Shown in pieces: positions 1 through 5,553 of a stretch of 6,354 nucleotides of DNA. Origin of the DNA: Planctomycetaceae bacterium (GTDB lineage: Bacteria > Planctomycetota > Planctomycetia > Isosphaerales > Isosphaeraceae); NCBI GenBank assembly GCA_019232645.1, contig JAFANO010000230.1, forward strand, positions 1-6,354, in the 5' to 3' direction. Position numbers and translations under genes: made by a program. The notes beneath the pieces are model-generated. The model did no database searches. It was not told the DNA's origin and saw only the letters and a list, made by a program, of their open reading frames with translations. Each line of letters begins with the position of its first letter. Within the stretch, counting starts at the first letter, position 1.

Positions 1-105
1 GGCGACAAGGCCACCGTCGCCAAGGAGGCCCAGGCCCTGCTGCGGCGGGTCATCACCGACCACCCGGGCACCCCGGGGGCTCTCCTGGCCGAACGCGAGC
101 TGTAG
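1..105 (+). CDS. C-terminal part of a VWA-associated paralogue, ending at an early TAG
   Basis: This is the 3' end of a gene that begins before the window. The 34 visible residues form an amphipathic helix pair containing LLRRVITDHPGTPGALLAER. They align with IKEVIARHPNTPWADLAQDE near the C-terminus of the next gene's product (about residues 695-715), so the two look like tandem paralogues. The helix pattern resembles a terminal tetratricopeptide-like unit. Codon use is typical of the window, with nearly all third positions G or C. The frame stops at TAG 103-105, but the same frame continues with normal codons to 216 (see the next entry), so the true C-terminus was probably about 30 residues longer. 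The VWA domain itself, if present, lies outside the window. The paralogy is seen by eye; the function is inferred from the neighbour. Confidence 0.6.
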   Translation, partial: GDKATVAKEAQALLRRVITDHPGTPGALLAEREL

Positions 106-216
106 GACTCGTTCGGCTTCAAGTGGGTCGAGACCTACGTCAAGCCGATCGAGAACTGTGACAACGCCGCCGAGGCCAAGAAGAACTGCCCAAGTTCTAA
201 GCCCTCCACGTCTTGA
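106..216 (+). pseudogene. Former C-terminal tail of the upstream paralogue, beyond the nonsense codon
   Basis: After the TAG the same frame reads DSFGFKWVETYVKPIEN and onward to TGA 214-216, with coding-like G/C third positions. This suggests that the stop is recent, or a sequencing error, or is read through. A CAG-to-TAG change (Gln to stop) would be a single transition. Near the end, adding one base within the CCC/CC run at about 189-191 would make the frame finish as Pro-Lys-Phe-TAA (TAA at 198-200). That resembles the Pro-Lys-Tyr-stop ending of the downstream paralogue. One nonsense and one deletion within 100 bp point to decay of a dispensable C-terminus. Whether the rest of the upstream gene is functional cannot be judged here. 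Confidence 0.5.
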
Positions 217-219
217 GGA
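214..219 (+). promoter_or_regulatory. Ribosome binding site of the VWA gene, overlapping an upstream stop
   Basis: TGAGGA lies 9 nt before the ATG at 229 and overlaps the TGA that closes the upstream frame. This is the geometry of translational coupling in an operon. With the upstream frame now ending at 105, terminating ribosomes would stop over 100 nt short, so coupling may be weakened. Confidence 0.5.
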
Positions 220-228
220 CGAAGCGCG

Positions 229-2451
229 ATGGAATTCCACGTCCCAGCCCCCGCCTCAAGTGATGACCTGTACGAGCTGGCGGACGAGACCCCTCCGCCC
301 GCATCATCCCCCTCGACCGATCCCCAGGCCAGACCCGAGGCATCGAACCCCGAAGGGCCGACCATCGCTTCCTCGACGGGCAAGGACGGCAAGGCATCAT
401 TCCCCTCGACCGATCCCCAGGCCAGACCTGAGGCATCGAATCCCGAAGGGCCGACCATCGCCGCCTCGACGGGCAAGGACGACAAGGATGACAATGACGG
501 TAAAGAGGCTAAAGAGGGCAAGACCGGCTCAACGGACAAGGTGATCACCGCCGCCGCGAGGAAGGCGCGGCGGCGCCGCCGCAAGCAGGCGCGCGACGCC
601 TCATCATGGGGCGTCTCGGTGGTCGTGCACCTGGCCGTCCTGACGGTGCTGGGCCTGGCGACCTTCTCCCAGAAGGTCCAGAAGGCGGTGGCCAACATCA
701 ACTCGGCGCTGGTCTCCAGCCCCGGGGCGAGCGACGAGGTCCTGCACGTGCTCGAGACCCCGGGGGCCGAGCGGAGCACCGAGGCCGCGGGCAGCGCGGG
801 CTCGCCGTCGGGGGGCGATTCGGGCGCCGGGGGCGGCGACGGCTCGCTCGCCGGGATCGGGACCGGGCCCCCCTCGGCCACCCCGCACGTCGCCGGGGTC
901 GGCAAAGGGCTGGGCCAGGGGGACGGGCCGCCCGGCGTCAAGGTCGTCGCCAACGTCTCGGGGCTGAGCCTGCTCCCCTCGACCGGTCGGCTCGGCGTCG
1001 ACCTCGGCGGCGGCGGCGGGATCGCCGGCGACGTCACCTTCGAAGCCGGCGAGGTCGGCACCGCGCTCGACCAGATCGCCCGCGAGATCCTCCGCCACCT
1101 CAGCCAGCACAAGCTGACCGTCGTCTGGCTCTTCGACGAGTCCGAGAGCATGAAGGACGACCAGCGCGCCATCAAGGAGAAGTTCGACCGGATCACCACC
1201 GAGCTGAAGCTCAACGTCGACCCCGGCAGGAAGCAGGCCGCGGCCCTGAACCACGCGATCGTCGGCTTCGGCCAGCACCTCCACTACGAGCTCAAGAAGC
1301 CGACGGCCGACATCGACCAGATCGGCCAGGCGATCGACCGGCTCAAGGTCGACGACTCGGGCGCCGAGAATACCCTGCACGCCATCCAGCAGGTCGTCGA
1401 GACCTACTCCCCGGTCATCGGCAAGGACCGCCGGCTCCTGATCGTGCTGGTGACCGACGAGTCGGGCGACGACGGCGACTTCGTCGAGGAGGCGCACCAG
1501 GCGGTCGTGTCGCTGAAGGTGCCGGTCTACGTCATCGGCCGCCAGGCGCTCTTCGGCTACGGGACCGCCCACCTGCGGTATGTCGACCCGGTGACCAAGG
1601 ACGTCTACTGGCCGTCGATCCACCGGGGCCCCGAGTCGGCCGACGTCGAGACGCTCCAGTGGGACGGCCTGCACGGCCGCTACGACGAGCAGCCCTCCGG
1701 CTTCGCCCCGTACGAGCTGGCGCGGCTGGCCAAGGACACCGGCGGCATCTACTTCCTGCTGCCCAGCGAAGAGAACATGCGGGTCCGCCAGCGCGAGAAG
1801 CTCTACTCGATCAAGACGCTCAAGGAATACGTCCCCGACTACGAGGGCCGCATGGCCTACGCCGACCGCCGGGCCAGGTCGGAGTTCCGCCGGACCCTCC
1901 ACGAGATCATCACGGCGACCCGGAGCTTCCCCTTCCGCGACCACTTCCCGGTCATCCCCGACCAGATGATCCCGGCCGCCAACGAGGCGGTCGCGGTGGC
2001 CACCGAGCGGCTCGACGCCCTGCTGGCCATCCAGAAGCGGCTCGAGGCGATCCAGAAGCTCCGCGACCGCGAGCCCGACAAGCGGTGGCAGGCGCACTAC
2101 GACCTGATGCTGGCGCAGATCGTCGTCTACCAGGTCAAGGCGCTCGAGTATCGCGCCTGCCTGCAAGAGATGGTCAAGACCGTGCCCCGGCCGAGCCAGA
2201 TGCCCACGCCCGACCTGATCGTCGGCTGGGACCTCCAGCATTCCCGCGAGCCGAAGGCGCCCAAGGAGCTGACCGCCAAGAAGTACGCCGAGGCCGAGAA
2301 GCTGATCAAGGAGGTCATCGCCCGCCATCCCAACACCCCCTGGGCCGACCTGGCGCAGGACGAGCTGGACCGCGGCTTCAGCGTCCGGCGCGGCGAGTGG
2401 ACCCACAACCCGAAGTACGACGAGCGCGCCAAGCTTGTACCGAAGTATTGA
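229..2451 (+). CDS. Single-pass membrane protein with a VWA domain
   Basis: A 740-residue protein of the kind common in planctomycetes; specific function unknown. Layout: residues 1-107 are disordered, acidic and Pro/Ser-rich, and include a 31-residue tandem repeat (25-55, 56-86). A very basic stretch follows (about 108-123, with RRRRRK), then a hydrophobic segment (about 127-147, WGVSVVVHLAVLTVLGLATF). The positive-inside rule puts the N-terminus in the cytoplasm and the rest outside it. A Gly/Ser/Pro linker covers about 175-275. The VWA domain runs from about 297 to 530. Its metal site looks complete: D303, S305 and S307 (DESES), probable T382, and D410 (LVTDES). The C-terminus (about 575-740) is helical, charged and tetratricopeptide-like, and resembles the tail of the upstream gene. 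VWA domains usually bind protein partners through a divalent metal. The start ATG is set by the TGAGGA site. It probably shares an operon with the upstream paralogue. The VWA call is firm; the partner and role are unknown. Confidence 0.85.
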   Translation: MEFHVPAPASSDDLYELADETPPPASSPSTDPQARPEASNPEGPTIASSTGKDGKASFPSTDPQARPEASNPEGPTIAASTGKDDKDDNDGKEAKEGKTGSTDKVITAAARKARRRRRKQARDASSWGVSVVVHLAVLTVLGLATFSQKVQKAVANINSALVSSPGASDEVLHVLETPGAERSTEAAGSAGSPSGGDSGAGGGDGSLAGIGTGPPSATPHVAGVGKGLGQGDGPPGVKVVANVSGLSLLPSTGRLGVDLGGGGGIAGDVTFEAGEVGTALDQIAREILRHLSQHKLTVVWLFDESESMKDDQRAIKEKFDRITTELKLNVDPGRKQAAALNHAIVGFGQHLHYELKKPTADIDQIGQAIDRLKVDDSGAENTLHAIQQVVETYSPVIGKDRRLLIVLVTDESGDDGDFVEEAHQAVVSLKVPVYVIGRQALFGYGTAHLRYVDPVTKDVYWPSIHRGPESADVETLQWDGLHGRYDEQPSGFAPYELARLAKDTGGIYFLLPSEENMRVRQREKLYSIKTLKEYVPDYEGRMAYADRRARSEFRRTLHEIITATRSFPFRDHFPVIPDQMIPAANEAVAVATERLDALLAIQKRLEAIQKLRDREPDKRWQAHYDLMLAQIVVYQVKALEYRACLQEMVKTVPRPSQMPTPDLIVGWDLQHSREPKAPKELTAKKYAEAEKLIKEVIARHPNTPWADLAQDELDRGFSVRRGEWTHNPKYDERAKLVPKY
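301..486 (+). repeat. Two-copy 93-bp in-frame tandem repeat inside the VWA gene
   Basis: Copies 301-393 and 394-486 match at 87 of 93 positions by eye. Each encodes 31 residues, beginning Ala-Ser-Ser/Phe-Pro-Ser-Thr-Asp-Pro-Gln and ending in Gly-Lys-Asp-Gly/Asp-Lys. Three of the six differences change the amino acid (Ser/Phe, Ser/Ala, Gly/Asp). The unit is a multiple of three, so the frame is kept and only the disordered cytoplasmic tail is lengthened. The low divergence implies a recent duplication. Confidence 0.95.
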
Positions 2452-2470
2452 CGGCGACCGGCAGGAGGCT

Positions 2471-2497
2471 GTCGCCCCGGCGGCGGACCCGGGCGAC
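2471..2497 (+). terminator. GC hairpin 20 bp after the VWA gene, possible terminator
   Basis: GTCGCCC (2471-2477) and GGGCGAC (2491-2497) form a perfect 7-bp stem with a 13-nt loop just after the VWA stop codon. No U-tract follows, so it is at best a weak or Rho-assisted terminator, or a 3'-end stabilising hairpin. Confidence 0.3.
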
Positions 2498-2540
2498 GCT
2501 CCCCGACGCGATCCAGGAGCAGTCCCCCTCGGCCGCCTCG

Positions 2541-2554
2541 AACCGCCGGCGGTT
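2541..2554. repeat. Perfect 14-bp palindrome AACCGCCGGCGGTT
   Basis: The sequence equals its own reverse complement over 14 bases and lies in the non-coding spacer between the VWA and phoU genes. It could be an operator for a dimeric protein, but no family-specific consensus is recognised, and short GC palindromes arise readily at this base composition. Confidence 0.35.
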
Positions 2555-2703
2555 GCGCCCGGGGGGCCGCGACCGCGACACCTCCTCCTGCGAGACAGTT
2601 CCCACGACTCTCATCCAAGCCGGGCGGGACAAACCTCTCGTCGAGGACATGTGATGGCTCATTTTTTTGGAAATAAGGTTAGGCATCAGCCCTTGAAGAG
2701 GCG

Positions 2704-2740
2704 AGGATCGGGGAGGCTGATCCGGGGAATCACCGATCCT
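2704..2740. repeat. Inverted repeat with 8-bp arms
   Basis: AGGATCGG (2704-2711) and CCGATCCT (2733-2740) are perfect inverted arms around a 21-nt spacer that itself contains GATCCGGGG. The repeat could fold in RNA or be a DNA binding site. It lies about 90 bp upstream of the phoU promoter. Confidence 0.4.
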
Positions 2741-2826
2741 GGGCCGTCCGATGGGCGGCAGGCGTGGCGCGTTGACGCCATGGCAATATCCTCAGGATCT
2801 TCGATGATTCGGAGAGCATGGGTAGA

Positions 2827-2855
2827 TTGAAACTGGAGGGTTAAAATTATAGAAT
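2827..2855 (+). promoter_or_regulatory. Sigma70-type promoter for phoU
   Basis: TTGAAA (2827-2832) is separated by exactly 17 bp from TAGAAT (2850-2855). Each hexamer is one base off the consensus TTGACA and TATAAT. The site sits in a conspicuous AT-rich island and would start transcription near 2862, giving a leader of about 75 nt before the phoU ATG. The -10 region lies within an inverted repeat AAAATT-ATAG-AATTTT (2843-2858) that could ease melting or bind a regulator. No recognisable Pho box is seen. Confidence 0.6.
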
Positions 2856-2881
2856 TTTTATTGAGAAGGGGGAGAGGGGCT

Positions 2882-2900
2882 GCCCGGCGCGCGGCCGGGC
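2882..2900 (+). promoter_or_regulatory. Hairpin in the phoU leader
   Basis: GCCCGGC (2882-2888) pairs with GCCGGGC (2894-2900) around a five-base loop, GCGCG. This strong stem would form in the phoU 5' leader, about 20 nt before the ribosome binding site. No T run follows, so it is not an intrinsic terminator. It may stabilise the transcript or affect ribosome access. Confidence 0.4.
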
Positions 2901-2937
2901 CAGGGACGGAGACGCGGACGGGAAGGAGAGGCGCGCC

Positions 2938-3696
2938 ATGTTGCAAAAAGAGGAGGCGATGCATCTTTCGGACTGGGATGCCGAGCGGGTGACCCTCGGC
3001 CGGCATTTCATCCGGGACTTGGAGGGCCTCTGGGGCGGGGTCCTGAAGTTGGCGGCGGTGGTCGAGGATGCGCTCGATCGGAGCATGCGCGCCCTCTGCG
3101 ACGGCCGGACCGACCTGGCCGATGAGGTCAGGAGCGAGGAACGCGACGTCGATCGCCTCGAGGTCCAGATCGAGCGCGAGTGCCTGAAGGTCCTGGCGCT
3201 GCATCAGCCGGTGGCCTCCGACCTCCGGCGGGTCGCCTCCGTGCTCAAGGTCAACGGCGAGCTCGAACGGATCAGCAACCTGGCGCGGAACATCGCCAAG
3301 CGGGTCAAGAAGCTGGCGGCCGACCCCCGCATGCTGACGATCCCGCGGGAGATGGAGTCCCTGGCGCTGGAGGTCCTCGACCAGTTCCGCGCCAGCCTCG
3401 ATGCGCTGAGCCGATGTGACGCCGCGCTGGCCCGCACCGTCATCGCCGGCGACGGCCGCGTCGATCGCCATTTCCGCATCGTCCTGAGGGAGCTGAAGGA
3501 CGAGATCCGCCGCGACCCCGACCGGCTCAACACCTGGCTCCGGCTGATCAACACCACGCGCAACCTCGAACGAATCGCCGACCACGCGACCAAGATCGCC
3601 GAGGCGGTCGTCTACATGAAAGAGGGGGACATCATCCGCCACCTCGGCGCCGAGGTGGCGTCTCGAGGCGGGACCGATCCTCGACCTCAGGCCTGA
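2938..3696 (+). CDS. phoU: PhoU-family phosphate regulatory protein
   Basis: A 252-residue all-helical protein, close to the usual PhoU length of about 220-240 plus a short N-terminal extension. It shows the two-fold repeated PhoU three-helix bundle. In the first half, ALHQPVASDLRRVASVLKVN (about 87-106) leads into LERISNLARNIAKR. In the second half, LINTTRNLERIADHATKIAE (203-222) carries the matching motif. PhoU is a cytoplasmic peripheral protein that links the PstSCAB transporter to the PhoR kinase and represses the Pho response when phosphate is plentiful. The second E/DxxxD metal motif is intact (E211, D215), but the first reads E110-RIS-N114, with Asn in place of Asp. GGAAGGAG lies 9 nt before ATG 2938. 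An internal ATG at 2959 has AGGAGG only 2 nt away, too close for good use. The gene appears transcribed alone from the promoter at 2827-2855. No pst, phoR or phoB gene lies next to it in this window. Confidence 0.9.
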   Translation: MLQKEEAMHLSDWDAERVTLGRHFIRDLEGLWGGVLKLAAVVEDALDRSMRALCDGRTDLADEVRSEERDVDRLEVQIERECLKVLALHQPVASDLRRVASVLKVNGELERISNLARNIAKRVKKLAADPRMLTIPREMESLALEVLDQFRASLDALSRCDAALARTVIAGDGRVDRHFRIVLRELKDEIRRDPDRLNTWLRLINTTRNLERIADHATKIAEAVVYMKEGDIIRHLGAEVASRGGTDPRPQA

Positions 3697-3725
3697 GATG
3701 GGCCCGGGGGGCGCGGCGGCCGGCG

Positions 3726-4670
3726 CTATCTGAGCAAGGCAAGGTGGACGGCACGGGTGTCGAAGGGGGTGAAGTCGACGGCCCGGTAGAGGCGATTGGC
3801 CGGGTGGTTGCGGACGTCGACGGCCAGCTCGAGCCGGGGCACGTGCGCGGCGGCCAGCTCCAGCGCGTGCGCCAGCACGGCGCGGCCCAGCCCCCGGCCG
3901 CGCGCCGCCGGGGTCAGGCCCAGATAGGCCACCTCCCAGGTGTCGCGGTCGAGCGCCTCGGACAGGAGCAGGATGGCCGCCGCCCCGGGCTCGCCCCGGA
4001 CCCGGCCGAGCTGCCAGCGCGAGGCGACGAACCGGCCAGCGGCGCGGTGGCTGGCCAGGATGTCGTCGAGCGAGCGGATCCCCTCCAGCTCGGGCATGTC
4101 GAGGCTGTCGATGTACGTCGCCTGCAAGACGGCGCGGAACTCGGCCTCGACCCCGGCGCCGAAGCCGGTCCAGTCCAGCGCGGGCACGCCCGGCGCGACG
4201 TCCAGGGGCCGCTCCGTGCCCCGCTCCAGGTAGAGCAGCTCGGTGACGCGGGGCATCCCGCCGCCGGTCAGGTCCGCCGCGCCGTGCTTCGGGGCCGACT
4301 CGTCGAGCAGCGCCTGCGCGACCTTGAACCGCCGCGACCGCAGGTCGTCCAGCGCGGCGCGGACCAGCGCCACCGCCGTGGCGGCCCGCCGCCACGAGGG
4401 ATCGACCTCGGGTGCCCAGACCGCCGCCGCGCTGCCGGCCAGCGGCTGCGTCAGCAACGCCCCCACGATCCGGTCGCGACGCCGCGCGATCCAGAGCCCC
4501 GACAGGTCGATCAGCCCTTGCGCGCTCTCCCGCAGCGCGTTGGCGATCAACTGGGGTCGCACCGCGTCGGGGACCCGGCGGTACAAAACCCCCAGCGCCG
4601 CCCCGCGTTCCCCCGACGGGCACGGCAGGATCTCGGGGGTCGATCCCGACATGATGAATCTGATCCCCAC
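3726..4670 (-). CDS. GNAT-family N-acetyltransferase, two-domain
   Basis: A 314-residue protein ending 29 bp from phoU, convergent with it. The C-terminal half (about 160-314) is a typical GNAT fold. Motif A is VAYLGLTPAARGRGLGRAVL, with the acetyl-CoA pyrophosphate loop RGRGLGR at 257-263. It is followed by LELAVDVRNHPANRLYRAVD, with N292 and Y295 in the positions usual for motif B. The N-terminal half (about 25-150) resembles a degenerate second GNAT domain (IARRRDRIVGALLTQP, then RRAATAVALVRAALDDLRSR) that lacks the glycine loop. This gives a tandem layout like mycothiol synthase MshD, though identity with MshD is not claimed. Start: GTG at 4670 has GAGAAGG (4684-4678) 7 nt upstream. The in-frame ATG at 4652 has only a weak, distant GGGG and would remove six residues. 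Substrate unknown. Confidence 0.8.
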   Translation of the reverse strand: MGIRFIMSGSTPEILPCPSGERGAALGVLYRRVPDAVRPQLIANALRESAQGLIDLSGLWIARRRDRIVGALLTQPLAGSAAAVWAPEVDPSWRRAATAVALVRAALDDLRSRRFKVAQALLDESAPKHGAADLTGGGMPRVTELLYLERGTERPLDVAPGVPALDWTGFGAGVEAEFRAVLQATYIDSLDMPELEGIRSLDDILASHRAAGRFVASRWQLGRVRGEPGAAAILLLSEALDRDTWEVAYLGLTPAARGRGLGRAVLAHALELAAAHVPRLELAVDVRNHPANRLYRAVDFTPFDTRAVHLALLR

Positions 4671-4851
4671 ATCGGGGCCTTCTCAACCCCTCGCTCTCGC
4701 CCTCCCGGATCGTTCTGGATCCCGGGACGGGCCGGGACCGTGGCAGGTCCCCCGGGCGCGAAGCCTCGGGAGAATCCCAATGTTTCCGGGAAAAACTCCA
4801 ACACGGCGCGACGGGCCATGCGTATCATAATCCATGGCGGGAGGGCGTGCG
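4671..4851. promoter_or_regulatory. Divergent promoter region between the acetyltransferase and sigma-factor genes
   Basis: Both flanking genes must be served from here. Visible elements are a 6-bp inverted repeat GGGACC/GGTCCC (4734-4739, 4746-4751), a perfect dyad TTTCC-G-GGAAA (4783-4793), and a -10-like TATCAT or CATAAT (4823-4831) in an otherwise GC-rich stretch. No good TTGACA-like -35 stands at the right distance. The GGAAAAAC at 4789-4796 recalls ECF -35 elements (GGAAC type), but the nearest CGTA, at 4821, is about 24 bp away, longer than usual. The promoter assignment is therefore tentative. The sigma-gene ribosome binding site is GGGAGGG (4839-4845). Confidence 0.35.
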
Positions 4852-5553
4852 ATGTGGAAGTCAAGTCAATCCGAATCCCCAGCCAATCGGCCGGTCTGTG
4901 GCCCCCTCACGCATCCTCCCGCGGGACCACCGCCCTCGGCGGTGCCCGAATCGCCGGCCGGCGAAGGGGGTGAGGCCCGCCTGGTCGAACGCGCCCGCGC
5001 CGGCGACGACCAGGCCTTCGCCACGCTGGTCCTCCGCTACGAGCGAAAACTGATCCGCGTCCTGGCGCGGCTGGTTCACGACGAAGAATTGGCCCGCGAC
5101 CTGGCGCAAGAGACGTTCTGGAAAGTTTACAATCGGCTCGACCGGTTCGACACGACGCGACGGTTCGGCCCCTGGCTGTTCCGGATCGGCGTCAACCTCG
5201 GGCTCGACCAACTCCGTCGTCGCGAGGCCCCATCGACCTCGTCGATCGACCGGGTGGCGGACGACGATTGCCAGGCGTTCGACCTTCCCGACCCCGACCC
5301 CCGGATTCAAGCCGAACTGGCACAGGAGGTCCAGTTCATCTTGGAGAAGATCCCGGTGTCCTACCGCACGATCCTGGTGCTCCGGGACCTGGAAGGTTTC
5401 TCATCCGCGGAGGTGGCGGCCATCGTCGGACGCCGCGAGGCCACGGTGCGGTGGCGGCTGGCCAAGGCCCGCGAAGCTTTCCGCGAGCATTGGGAACGCC
5501 GACAGGAGTTGACGCGACGGGAGGTTAGGGATCATGGGCAATCCTCGATGTAA
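4852..5553 (+). CDS. ECF-type RNA polymerase sigma factor
   Basis: A 233-residue extracytoplasmic-function sigma factor. Residues 1-43 are a Ser/Pro-rich extension of unknown role. The sigma2 domain spans about 44-123: LVERARAGDDQAFATLVLRY opens it, and the core-binding and -10-recognition part carries DLAQETFWKVYNRLDRF (83-99). An acidic linker follows (about 124-158). The sigma4 domain (about 160-215) has the -35-binding helix-turn-helix GFSSAEVAAIVGRREATVRW and onward. Sigma1.1 and sigma3 are absent, as expected for the ECF class. Start: ATG 4852 has GGGAGGG six bases upstream. The in-frame ATG 4834 would add six residues but has no ribosome binding site and overlaps the -10-like sequence. 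The gene overlaps its anti-sigma gene by 20 bp, so the two are translated together. ECF factors are usually held inactive by the partner until an envelope or environmental signal; the signal is not deducible here. Confidence 0.92.
   Translation: MWKSSQSESPANRPVCGPLTHPPAGPPPSAVPESPAGEGGEARLVERARAGDDQAFATLVLRYERKLIRVLARLVHDEELARDLAQETFWKVYNRLDRFDTTRRFGPWLFRIGVNLGLDQLRRREAPSTSSIDRVADDDCQAFDLPDPDPRIQAELAQEVQFILEKIPVSYRTILVLRDLEGFSSAEVAAIVGRREATVRWRLAKAREAFREHWERRQELTRREVRDHGQSSM

Larger units (their letters stand above)
2452..2826. other. Intergenic region with dyads; no convincing gene
   Basis: The first 200 bp are GC-rich and contain a hairpin and a 14-bp palindrome. From about 2655 the composition shifts, with a run of seven T (2662-2668) and AT-rich sequence around it. 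Three dyads follow: 2704-2740, TGGCG/CGCCA at 2765-2780, and ATCCT-C-AGGAT at 2788-2798. A 58-codon frame (ATG 2654 to TGA 2830) has a GAGGA six bases upstream, but many third positions are A or T, unlike every real gene here. It reads as MAHFFGNKVR onward with no recognisable family. I treat the stretch as leader or structured non-coding DNA rather than a gene. Confidence 0.5.

Noticed and set aside
604..2406. Long 600-codon open frame on the minus strand opposite the VWA gene
   Set aside because: It is a shadow produced by the strong G/C third-position bias of the true gene. Its composition is Leu/Val/Asp/Gly-rich with no domain, and the plus strand carries clear VWA motifs.
2634..2668. Intrinsic terminator for the VWA gene at CCTC/GAGG followed by seven T
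   Set aside because: The stem is only 4 bp and ends 15 bases before the T run, so it does not have terminator geometry.
2654..2830. A 58-codon frame with GAGGA six bases before its ATG, upstream of phoU
   Set aside because: Third codon positions are often A or T, unlike all real genes here. The frame runs through several dyads and into the -35 of the phoU promoter, and the product resembles nothing I recognise.
3697..3725. Bidirectional terminator between the convergent phoU and acetyltransferase genes
   Set aside because: Only 4-bp GC arms can be drawn in this 29-bp gap and there is no T run on either strand.
2686..4686. Minus-strand 666-codon open frame spanning the phoU and acetyltransferase genes
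   Set aside because: It runs antisense to phoU and out of frame with the acetyltransferase, is Arg/Gly/Ala-rich in low-complexity fashion, and both overlapped genes have clear family motifs.
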